Position numbers and translations under genes: made by a program. The notes under the pieces are model-generated. The model was given only the letters and a program-made list of their open reading frames with translations, was not told the DNA's origin and made no database searches. This document shows, piece by piece, positions 1 to 8,481 of a DNA stretch of 64,000 bases. Positions within the stretch are counted from its first letter, which is position 1; the number at the start of each line of letters is the position of its first letter. The DNA is taken from assembly GCA_021793405.1 (NCBI GenBank), contig JAJYSV010000019.1, forward strand, positions 1 through 64,000. The letters are read 5' to 3'. This DNA is from Acidobacteriota bacterium. GTDB lineage: Bacteria > Acidobacteriota > Terriglobia > Terriglobales > Acidobacteriaceae.

Positions 1-679
1 TCTTTGACTGCAGGGTCGCCCTGACCGAAACATAAGCGGGCACAACGTCTTCATTTAGAAGTTCCCCCAGTACGACCACCCCTTCGGCGCGCTGCACTGG
101 GTGCATGTCCACAATGCGCACGTGAGGTGCTTCCACGTCCTGTACTCCCCAGTCGTCGCCTGAGCCGCGGTAGATCACGTCCCAGCGAAGATAATTCACT
201 GCGATGATCTGAGGCGGCACGACTGACCTCTTCACTAAAGGCCAATCCACGTTCCAGCGATCCCCGTTTCTCACCACTCGGAGGTTCCGCGTGTCAGTGA
301 AAGGACCAACCACTGAAGACCAATGTATCCGCAACTGGACTTCTGCTTCGTTGTTGGAGGCATGCAACGGCCGCACCTCAAAGCTCTCCAGTGTCGCGTA
401 GGTCCGAAGGCTCAGGTGATAGCCGGTTAGATCGTGCTCAAAGTCCGATTCGGTGAATTGAGCCTTATTGCCCAGGGTGGCATACGCATTTCCCCAGGCT
501 CGCAGGCGGATTTCGTCGCCCAGGTTCTCAACTGCTGCCTGCGGCGTGGAGGACGGACGAAGCAGGCTTTTTCCGCCAGCGTACTCAACTGCGGATGGTC
601 CAGGCCAGAGAGTTCCTATCGCGATGAAAACCGCAGTCGAGACACCGATGAAGGTAGCGAGTAGATGCCCCCTGCTCAC
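1..679 (-). CDS. Conserved hypothetical protein, C-terminus beyond window edge
   Basis: An open frame of 226 codons runs off the left edge of the window. It begins at a GTG that overlaps the TGA stop of the upstream membrane-protein gene (GTGA), the usual sign of translational coupling. The first ~30 residues (GHLLATFIGVSTAVFIAIGTL) form one hydrophobic segment, a signal anchor or signal peptide. The rest is soluble-looking with alternating beta-type stretches (for example EVQLRIHWSSVVGPFTDTRN) and no motif I recognise. It may be an NTF2-like or similar secreted domain, but that is a guess. Context suggests a partner of the preceding GT-C-like membrane protein. The frame has no early ATG. Confidence 0.7.
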   Translation of the reverse strand, partial: MSRGHLLATFIGVSTAVFIAIGTLWPGPSAVEYAGGKSLLRPSSTPQAAVENLGDEIRLRAWGNAYATLGNKAQFTESDFEHDLTGYHLSLRTYATLESFEVRPLHASNNEAEVQLRIHWSSVVGPFTDTRNLRVVRNGDRWNVDWPLVKRSVVPPQIIAVNYLRWDVIYRGSGDDWGVQDVEAPHVRIVDMHPVQRAEGVVVLGELLNEDVVPAYVSVRATLQSK

Positions 680-2427
680 GAGACGAGTTCCCCCCGTACT
701 AGATTTTCATGCCTATCGAAAGAAGATTCCCCTTCATCTTCACGTCGACGCTTCACTGGGATCAACACGACCAGGATGGCCAGAATACTGCTCCCGAACG
801 GGAGCGTGCCCCACATGATGCCTTGCCAGTGAGGAGGTATTTGTGGCGCGTTCACCGGCATCGCCGGCGGTACCCCGTCTTTACCCCACACGGTAATGGT
901 CTGGTTTTCAAGTTCATCCACTTGGCGCCATCCGGCAAATCGAAGCAGCGGATCGTAGTACGGATCGCGAACGAAGATCCACTTCAATCCGTATCCGTCT
1001 GCATGCCGCAGAATTGCGCGCAACGCATCCAGTCCCGCCTGTCCAAAGTATTTTGAACTGCTGAGTGAACCCGCCCCGTTGCGAGTCAGTTCCGGCAGTC
1101 TGCGTCCGGAATTCCATTCGCCGTCGACGCTGCCGGCGTCGGTCAGAACTGCAAGCCGGGATATCTTGTTGCCAAATCCTAGCGTGACATAGCGATAATT
1201 ATCATGGCCGTCGCGATTTAGCCAAGCGGCAACCGAGGCCACTTTGACATCGGCGCCTCCTGCCGGTCGAATAGTTACCCATGCTACTGCGAATGCGCAG
1301 GTAAAAGCCGCTGCCAAAGTTAGACCGATGACTGCCCGCACCCGGAACCGTTCGATGAGTTCCGCGGCGAGAAGGCCCACAAGGGGCAGCGCTAGCAACG
1401 TGGCCCAATAGCTGAAACGTTCCATGGTCAGAACTTCAAAAGCACGCCCCAGTAGGAGATGTGCCACGGGAGTCGTCCCGCCGAGTCCTATCAGAAATGC
1501 CACCCAGAAACCCAAGAGCAGCGGCCGCAGTCGAACGACCGTCGAGCCCCGAAATACGATGAATGGCAGCGCCAATATCATCGCGCCGTAGGGAGCGATG
1601 AAATAATTCAAGCCCCACGCGGGACTCAAAATATAATTCGCCCGGCTTGGATGAGGAATTGGAACCTGAGTGACCGGATAATGAATCAATGCAATCCAGA
1701 ATGGAAGGAGCACGACTGCGATCGCCACACCCACCGCCACCGCAATAGCAGCGGTGCGAAGTACGAAAGCCGGTACTGGGGTGCGCTCTCCGTCCTGACG
1801 GTCCAGCATCACCAGCGCGAGGATAGGCACTGCAAAGAAAAACGATCCAAACAGGAGCGTGGCGTGGTGAGCGGCGGCCGCCGCCGTAAAAAGCACACTC
1901 GCTTTAAGAAAGGACCGCCACTTGCCATGCCGAACCCATTCGAACATGTAGGGCAGAGCGTTCAAATAAATTGGTGCAGCCGACGTGGTGGCCAATTGCC
2001 CCGCGGAATAGACAAGGAAGCTTTCCGAGCCGAGAAATACACTTGCAAGCGCCGCCAATGATGCAGCGCGCGGGCTCACCCATAGCAGAGAAAATCGGTA
2101 AACCCCCACTACAAGAAGCAATATGGCGGCTAACTGCACCACCATATATGCCATATCCAAGCCGGTGATGTGGGATATCAGCGCCACCCACTGCTGCGGC
2201 AACGGGGGATAGGTAGTCTGGGAAAACCCCGCATACCATTTTGTGTTCCACGGATTGAACCAATGGTGAACGTAATGCGATGCGAAGAAGATATGAAAGT
2301 TCGCGTCGTATGAGTTCAGTGGCAGTCTTATGAGCATCAGCGGCAGATGGACCGCCAATGCCGCCATGAGAATGAGGCTCAGCGGTATGGGGCTTGATGA
2401 CGCTGCGACTGACTCCACTCTCTCCAC
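676..2427 (-). CDS. Polytopic membrane protein, PTPS-related / GT-C-like
   Basis: About 583 residues with roughly ten to eleven hydrophobic helices. After the first helix comes an acidic loop containing NSYDANFHIFFASHY, then WNTKWYAGFSQTTYPPLPQQW, which resembles the conserved N-terminal loop of the 6-pyruvoyl-tetrahydropterin-synthase-related membrane family (PF10131). That family looks like GT-C glycosyltransferases using lipid-linked sugar donors. The frame is open upstream to 2985, but that would overlap the divergent TPR gene. I chose the GTG at 2427, which has GGAGAG directly upstream; a GTG at 2418 is also possible. The C-terminus is a short soluble tail after a last helix. It is coupled to the next gene by a GTGA overlap. 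A role in surface glycan assembly is inferred from the family and neighbours. Confidence 0.72.
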   Translation of the reverse strand: MERVESVAASSSPIPLSLILMAALAVHLPLMLIRLPLNSYDANFHIFFASHYVHHWFNPWNTKWYAGFSQTTYPPLPQQWVALISHITGLDMAYMVVQLAAILLLVVGVYRFSLLWVSPRAASLAALASVFLGSESFLVYSAGQLATTSAAPIYLNALPYMFEWVRHGKWRSFLKASVLFTAAAAAHHATLLFGSFFFAVPILALVMLDRQDGERTPVPAFVLRTAAIAVAVGVAIAVVLLPFWIALIHYPVTQVPIPHPSRANYILSPAWGLNYFIAPYGAMILALPFIVFRGSTVVRLRPLLLGFWVAFLIGLGGTTPVAHLLLGRAFEVLTMERFSYWATLLALPLVGLLAAELIERFRVRAVIGLTLAAAFTCAFAVAWVTIRPAGGADVKVASVAAWLNRDGHDNYRYVTLGFGNKISRLAVLTDAGSVDGEWNSGRRLPELTRNGAGSLSSSKYFGQAGLDALRAILRHADGYGLKWIFVRDPYYDPLLRFAGWRQVDELENQTITVWGKDGVPPAMPVNAPQIPPHWQGIMWGTLPFGSSILAILVVLIPVKRRREDEGESSFDRHENLVRGELVS

Positions 2428-2603
2428 ATTCTCTCCTTTCAATAGGCCTTTGATTGCTGCGTAAAAACCCTTGGATTCAACTTGGCCATTGCTGGTTGCT
2501 TCGTGCCTAATCGTCGTGCACTTCCGAACCCACCAGCCAACGTTAGACACACTTTCGGAATCCAAGTCTTTTTGAATTACTTGGAAGATATTTCGGTGAC
2601 CCA

Positions 2604-5600
2604 TTGATTGTTCCACCTGGCAATTTGAAGATTGCCTATGTGCCGATGCTCGTGATCGCGCTTGCCTGCTCCGTCTATGCGCAGACCTACACGGTGGGGT
2701 CGACCCCTTCCGCGCAGCCTCAGAAAAAGACCGGTCAATCACAGACTTCCAGTCAGCCGCTGGGTTGGGGATCGAACATTCAGAACGCTCGTCTTGCAAA
2801 TGCAGCGGAGTTGGCTCTCCGACAGGGCAATCACGCGCTCGCCGTTGAATACGCGAAGAGAGCTGCGCAGGCTGCGCCAGACAATGCACAATTATGGTTC
2901 CTGCTGGGCTACGCTGCCCGCCTCGACAGCAATTTACAGTTATCGACCGACGCCTACACGCGAGGTCTTCGTCTGAGTCCCTCATCCGTGGAAGGGCTTT
3001 CTGGACTTGCCCAAACCTACAGCCTCATGGGACGAATCGATGAGGCCGAGCATCTTCTGAAACAGGTGATAGCGTCCAATCCACAGCGCAGAGACGATGC
3101 CCTGCTGCTGGGAAACCTCTATATGAGATCTGGGGACTACACTGGCGCACTCGATTGGCTGATCAGAGCGGAACGTATGAAGCCCGACGCGCGCTCTGAG
3201 TTATTGCTGGCAATTTCCTATGAACACCTGAAGCAAATGGATCTGGCAAACCACTATCTCGAGCTAGCCAAGCGGCGTGCGCCGGACAATCCCGACGTGC
3301 AACGATCGTTGGCGGGGTATTACAGACAAATTGGAAATTACCCCGAAGCGATCACCGCGCTCCAATCGATCCGCAACCCTCAACCAGATGTAAAGGCTGA
3401 ACTCGCATACACCTATCAGCTTGATGGCAAACCACAGGACGCTGCCAAACTCTACGCGGAAGCCGCCAATGCGTTGCCGGCAAATATGGATTTGCAGCTT
3501 TCTGCGGCCCAGGCGGAGATCGCTGCCGGTTCGATCGACACTGCGAACATATTTCTGCAGCGCGCCGCAAAACTTAATGCTGATTATTACCGACTGCATG
3601 CAATCCGCGGAGAACTTGCGCAGTTGCAGGATCGGGCGAACGAAGCCATCCAGGAATACACCGCCGCACTGGCCCATCTACCGGCAAGTCCGGCCGAGGG
3701 TCCACTGTATGGCATCCAGCTCCACGTCGATTTGATGGAACTGTATCGAAACGCCAACGATCCCAGCGATGCAAAGCGGCAGCTCAACATTGCTCAGACG
3801 GAAATCGATACGCTCAATGAGCGTGGATTCGACAGAGTCCAGTTCCTACGACTGCGGGCTCTGATCAAGATGAATGCCGGCAACCTCGATAGTGCCCTGA
3901 ACGATATGAAGGAAGCACTCGCGATCAGTCCGCACGATCCCAATAATTTGCAGCTCGATGGAGATCTGCTCGTGAAGCTCGGACGCACTGAGGACGCGAT
4001 CGCAGCCTACAAGCAGATCCTTTCAATCGATCCTCGAAATCGATTTGCGCTTACTTCGCTCGGTTACGCATCACGCACTGTGGGCCGCGACGCTGAAGCG
4101 AAAGAATATTTTGAGCGCCTGGCCAAAGCCTATCCGTCCCTGTACGTGCCACATCTCGCATTGGGGGATATGTACACCGCTCACCGCGAGTTCAGTAAAG
4201 CGGAGGCGTCCTACCGCAAGGCTTATGCTTTGGCCCCGCACAATGCCTTGGTTGTGGCAGGAGGAATGAATGCTGCCATTGAAGCGCAGAAGCTGGAATT
4301 AGCCGGAGTTTGGTTGAGCCACGCATCGAGCGCGATGCGGCAGGACCCGCAAGTGTTGAAACAGAGAGAGAGATATTTGCGTTTGCAGGGCCATTACCAG
4401 GAATCTGCTAACGTTGCCCGTCAAGCGATCAAGGTCCTTCCGAACGACAGAGATGTCGTGGTCTATCTTGGCTATGATCTGCTTCAACTCGGCCAATACA
4501 ACGAGTTGGCCACGCTAACCTCGCAATATTACAAAGTATTTCCTCAAGACGCTGACATTCCACTCCTGGCCGGCTACGTCGATAAACATGACGGACAGCT
4601 TGATCGAGCGCTCGTGGACTTTAGCGAGGCGTTGCATCGCAATCCAGATGTTGCTACGGCCTACGTGAACCGCGGGTACGTACTCAACGATCTTCACAAA
4701 CCCGGGGCCGCAGCGGCAGATTTCGAATCGGCCCTCAAGCTGGACCCAAGTGATGGTCAGGCACATCTGGGACTCGCGTATGCGGACCTCGATCTGGGTA
4801 AATCTCAGGCGGCCGTGCGTGAATCGCAATTGGCAGAAAACGTTATGGGCGACTCTCAGCTGGTCCACGCGATTCGGGCCACGGCGTACGGGCGAGAAGG
4901 CATGTTGACGAAAGCCGTCGACGAATATCATGCGGCCTTGAAGTTCACTCCCGACGATGGAGCCCTGTATCTTGGCCTGGGAAACACGCTGTTTGCCGAG
5001 CGGCGCTATCACGAAGCAGTCGAGCAGTTGCGGATCGCGGAAAAATTCGCTCCCGACAATGCAAGCGTGTACGCATTACTCGCACGCTCTTATGCACACC
5101 TGCAGGACCGAGAGCAAACGCTGCGATATGTTCAGTTGGCAGAGCAGCATGCCCAGAAAATCCCAGTCGTCGCAGCCGGTTCGCAATCCGAACAAAGCGA
5201 GATATTCGTCGCGACCGGGCAGGCCTTCGGCACCCTCGGTGAGCAGAAAGCCGCTATGGCGCGCTTTCGGAAAGCGCTGGCGTTCCCCAACAGCGATCGC
5301 GTCGGAGTACGTCTCGCCATTGCCCATCTCATGGCACAGCAGGACCAAGCAGAGGACGCGGAGCGACAGATCGCGCTGGCCTTGATGGAGTCTGAAGCTG
5401 GAGAAACTGCGCCCCCCACCGGAAACCAATTCATTGAGGCAGCCGACATCTTCCGACAGCTCCACGAGTACCAACTGTCCGTCACCTACCTTGGACGTGC
5501 CAAGACCGCCGGTGCGCCTGATATCTCGGTGCGGATAGGACTGGCCAACACCTACCTCGCGCTTGGAGAGACAAGCAGTGCCGCTGCTGAGCTATCCGCT

Positions 5601-6827
5601 GTCGATGCCGAGGACAGCGGATCGAATTACCAGTATCTGCTGGCGCAAGCCGATGTTTACGAGCAGCAACATCAGGGTGCGCAGGCGCTTACCGCCTTCG
5701 CGCAAGCGGCAAGCGCCGCCGGTGAAGATCAATCCGCGGAGCAGGATCTTCTCCAGGCCGGTGCGAACGAGGGATACAAAGTAAATTCCACATTGAGCTT
5801 ATTGTCCAATTTCATCGTTCAACCAACCTTTGAAGATACAACCGTATATGTTCTGGACTCCAAGCTGGATCAGCCGGTGCCGGTGCCGCCGAATGATATA
5901 TCTCTTCTTCCACCGCTTCGCCACTCCCTCGTCACCCAGTGGACCGGCGCATACCATCTGCATTTTGGAAACTTTTTCCCCTCCAGCGGATTCTTCCAAA
6001 TTAGAAACGCGCGCGGCCAGATATCCGTACCCGCGACCAGTTCGATCGTCAACCGCAATACGACCGATTACGTCCTGAGTTATGGAGTGAATCCTTCGAT
6101 TCGTCTAGGCCGCAACGTGGTGACCTTGAACAGTGGGATTCAGGGAACCATACGTCGTGATTCCCTGTCTCCGGTGCAAATGAATCAGAATCTGTTCCGA
6201 GCGTTTACATACGCATCCACAACTGCATTTTTCAATGCAGTGTCCGCCAATGGCTACGTGATTTACGAAGTTGGTCCTTTCACAGAGAGCAATATCCATT
6301 CGAGAGCGCTGTCCGGTGCAGTGGACTTCCGTGTGGGTAGACCATGGGGAAAGAACGCTTTATTGACTGGATGGGGTGCGAACGACCAGCAATTCACCCC
6401 CGTTGGAATCGAGGATTACTACACGTCTTCCTACATTGGCTTCTCGCGCCGGTTCTCGGACCGATTTAACGCGGAAGCTGTCGTGGAGGACCTGCGGGCA
6501 TGGCGGGTCGTAAGCCCATACTCAGGAATTGCGCAAGCTCTACGCCTGGCCGGAACCATCGACTTCTACCCGACGCCTTCCTGGGACCTGCAAGCATCGC
6601 TTGCTTACGAAAATACAAGGAGCTTCCACGCCTACGACGCTACCCAGAACGGCATTTCCATCTCATATACAAAAGCCCTCCACCACACGATCCATGACGA
6701 AAGCGGAGAAGTCGATGCGCAATATCCACTTCGTTTTTCGGCGGGGTTCCAGCAGGAATCTTTTTTCAACTTCACATCTGGGCAGAATCAACAATTCCTG
6801 CCATATGTGAGCATCACAATCTTTTGA
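2604..6827 (+). CDS. Large TPR protein with C-terminal outer-membrane-barrel-like domain
   Basis: 1,407 residues. An N-terminal Sec signal (VPMLVIALACSVYAQ) is followed by about 25 tetratricopeptide repeats to near residue 1060. A final ~330 residues are rich in alternating aromatic and polar beta segments and end in Phe (SITIF), as outer-membrane barrels do. This layout resembles BcsC/AlgK-AlgE-type exopolysaccharide export proteins, in which periplasmic TPRs feed an outer-membrane pore. The start is uncertain: no ATG precedes the signal peptide, so TTG 2604 or TTG 2625 (20-residue signal) are likely. The GT4 gene follows 11 bp downstream, suggesting one transcript for making and exporting a glycan. 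The barrel was judged by eye only. Confidence 0.75.
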   Translation: MIVPPGNLKIAYVPMLVIALACSVYAQTYTVGSTPSAQPQKKTGQSQTSSQPLGWGSNIQNARLANAAELALRQGNHALAVEYAKRAAQAAPDNAQLWFLLGYAARLDSNLQLSTDAYTRGLRLSPSSVEGLSGLAQTYSLMGRIDEAEHLLKQVIASNPQRRDDALLLGNLYMRSGDYTGALDWLIRAERMKPDARSELLLAISYEHLKQMDLANHYLELAKRRAPDNPDVQRSLAGYYRQIGNYPEAITALQSIRNPQPDVKAELAYTYQLDGKPQDAAKLYAEAANALPANMDLQLSAAQAEIAAGSIDTANIFLQRAAKLNADYYRLHAIRGELAQLQDRANEAIQEYTAALAHLPASPAEGPLYGIQLHVDLMELYRNANDPSDAKRQLNIAQTEIDTLNERGFDRVQFLRLRALIKMNAGNLDSALNDMKEALAISPHDPNNLQLDGDLLVKLGRTEDAIAAYKQILSIDPRNRFALTSLGYASRTVGRDAEAKEYFERLAKAYPSLYVPHLALGDMYTAHREFSKAEASYRKAYALAPHNALVVAGGMNAAIEAQKLELAGVWLSHASSAMRQDPQVLKQRERYLRLQGHYQESANVARQAIKVLPNDRDVVVYLGYDLLQLGQYNELATLTSQYYKVFPQDADIPLLAGYVDKHDGQLDRALVDFSEALHRNPDVATAYVNRGYVLNDLHKPGAAAADFESALKLDPSDGQAHLGLAYADLDLGKSQAAVRESQLAENVMGDSQLVHAIRATAYGREGMLTKAVDEYHAALKFTPDDGALYLGLGNTLFAERRYHEAVEQLRIAEKFAPDNASVYALLARSYAHLQDREQTLRYVQLAEQHAQKIPVVAAGSQSEQSEIFVATGQAFGTLGEQKAAMARFRKALAFPNSDRVGVRLAIAHLMAQQDQAEDAERQIALALMESEAGETAPPTGNQFIEAADIFRQLHEYQLSVTYLGRAKTAGAPDISVRIGLANTYLALGETSSAAAELSAVDAEDSGSNYQYLLAQADVYEQQHQGAQALTAFAQAASAAGEDQSAEQDLLQAGANEGYKVNSTLSLLSNFIVQPTFEDTTVYVLDSKLDQPVPVPPNDISLLPPLRHSLVTQWTGAYHLHFGNFFPSSGFFQIRNARGQISVPATSSIVNRNTTDYVLSYGVNPSIRLGRNVVTLNSGIQGTIRRDSLSPVQMNQNLFRAFTYASTTAFFNAVSANGYVIYEVGPFTESNIHSRALSGAVDFRVGRPWGKNALLTGWGANDQQFTPVGIEDYYTSSYIGFSRRFSDRFNAEAVVEDLRAWRVVSPYSGIAQALRLAGTIDFYPTPSWDLQASLAYENTRSFHAYDATQNGISISYTKALHHTIHDESGEVDAQYPLRFSAGFQQESFFNFTSGQNQQFLPYVSITIF

Positions 6828-6838
6828 GGTAAGAATTG

Positions 6839-8269
6839 ATGAAAATTTGCCTAGTTGCGGCGTTTCCGCCAAGCGGACGACAGTTGAACGAATACGCATT
6901 TCACATCGCCCGGGAATTGCAGCGCAATCCCGACATCAGCTTGACCATTCTTGCCGACGAACTGACTGACTATGCATTTGCTACCGATGCGAACGGCCAT
7001 TCGTTACACGCGCAACAACAATCCGAATTGACAGGTTTCAATGTGGTCCGCTGCTGGAAATTTGGTAGCCTCTCGAATCCTGTGCGTCTATTGAGCGCTA
7101 TTCGTCGTTTGAAACCCGATGTGGTGTGGTTCAACCTGGTCTTCTCCAGCTTTGCCACGCCCGAAAACCCTTTCGCTGCGTTTTTCGGACTCTCTGTGCC
7201 TGCTCTTACGCGAGCCGCCGGCTTTTACACGCACGTCACTCTGCACCACATCATCGAACACGTCGATTGCAACGCTGCTGGGGTACGACAGGGTCGGGTC
7301 CTGCGCATGGGCTCGTATGCTGCCACCAGGGCTTTACTGAAGGCGCATTCGGTATCAGTCCTGCTTTCCGGATACAGGCGAACTTTAATGACGAAGTATG
7401 CCGCTCAGAACGTTCTGCTGGGTACACACGGAACGTTCGCACCTAGCCCCAGTCCCCCAGATTTCAAGAAACGTGGAAATCCGGAACATCGCATTCTGGC
7501 GATCGGACATTGGGGTACCTACAAGCGGCTGGAGACGCTGATGGAAGCTTTCCCAGCAGTCTTGAAGAAGATCCCAAATGCCAAGCTCATCGTGGCCGGA
7601 GCCAATCACCACACGAAGTCGGGCTACTGGGAATCGATACGCGCGGCACAGCCGAAGGATTTGCCAATTGAATTCCGCGGATACGTTCCGGAAGAAGCCA
7701 TTCCTGAATTGTTTCGCACAACTACTGTCCTGGTGATGCCATACGACTCCGCGACGGGATCGAGCGGTCCGGCCCATCAGGCATGTGAATACGGAGTTCC
7801 GATTGTGTGCGCTGACATTGGCGACTTTCGGGAAATGGCGCAGGACGAAGATATGGCGGTCAGCTTCTATAAAACAGGCGATGCGGACGATCTAGCCAGA
7901 CAACTGATTGCCATTTTGCAATCCCCAGAGTTGCAATGCGCAATGGCCGAGCACAATTTTGCTGCAGGAGCCCGAATGACGATGGACAGCGTCGTCCGCA
8001 ACTATCTTCGCTGGTTCGAACTCAAGAAATGCAAAAAGGAGATACGCAATGCAGGACTCTTTCCAGTATTCCGCCGTACCTGGCTACGGTCTCTATTTTC
8101 AAGTCCGGCCGTCCGGTTGGAGACATCTGCCATTGAGGAATTGACTCGAAGCAATGCGCTCTCCATTGAGTTTGCGCAATCTTTTGCTTGGCGCGAGCCG
8201 GAGACACCGAAGACCCACCCGGATGGGGATGGGTATCTGGCAAATTCCACGCTCGAGGGCGATTTTTGA
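6839..8269 (+). CDS. GT4-family glycosyltransferase
   Basis: About 476 residues. The N-terminus (MKICLVAAFPPSGRQLNEYA) is the first Rossmann strand and glycine loop of a GT-B enzyme. The C-terminal half holds the GT4 nucleotide-sugar fold: ILAIGHWGTYKRLETLMEAF, then KLIVAGANHH and FRGYVPEEAIPELFRTTTVLVMPYDSATGSSGPAHQACEYGVPIV. That region corresponds to the E(x7)E area, although the first acid is replaced by a Ser/Gly-rich loop. It would transfer a sugar from an NDP donor in the cytoplasm; the acceptor is unknown. ATG 6839 is preceded by GAGGT at good spacing and lies 11 bp after the TPR-barrel gene. A basic C-terminal ~80-residue tail has no match I know. Confidence 0.85.
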   Translation: MKICLVAAFPPSGRQLNEYAFHIARELQRNPDISLTILADELTDYAFATDANGHSLHAQQQSELTGFNVVRCWKFGSLSNPVRLLSAIRRLKPDVVWFNLVFSSFATPENPFAAFFGLSVPALTRAAGFYTHVTLHHIIEHVDCNAAGVRQGRVLRMGSYAATRALLKAHSVSVLLSGYRRTLMTKYAAQNVLLGTHGTFAPSPSPPDFKKRGNPEHRILAIGHWGTYKRLETLMEAFPAVLKKIPNAKLIVAGANHHTKSGYWESIRAAQPKDLPIEFRGYVPEEAIPELFRTTTVLVMPYDSATGSSGPAHQACEYGVPIVCADIGDFREMAQDEDMAVSFYKTGDADDLARQLIAILQSPELQCAMAEHNFAAGARMTMDSVVRNYLRWFELKKCKKEIRNAGLFPVFRRTWLRSLFSSPAVRLETSAIEELTRSNALSIEFAQSFAWREPETPKTHPDGDGYLANSTLEGDF

Positions 8270-8481
8270 GATTGACCTTCGATTCCCGTTCAGTAACACA
8301 GTCAGACCATATGAATCAGCCAAGCATAACGCACGCATGCACTTCACTCGGGCAGTGGTTGTGGTTCCGGCGATGGAAAATGGATCACCGTGACAACGTG
8401 GACCTCCTATGCTCGGCGCCCGCTTTTCAGCGTGGCTTTTCGCACGATCCTTCGGCGCGCGCAAAGGAAACGAGACTAGTA

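Noticed and set aside
2428-2985. N-terminal extension of the GT-C-like membrane protein
   Set aside because: It would overlap the divergent TPR gene and codes for Arg/Ser-rich sequence without family features; a GTG with a ribosome site at 2427 is better.
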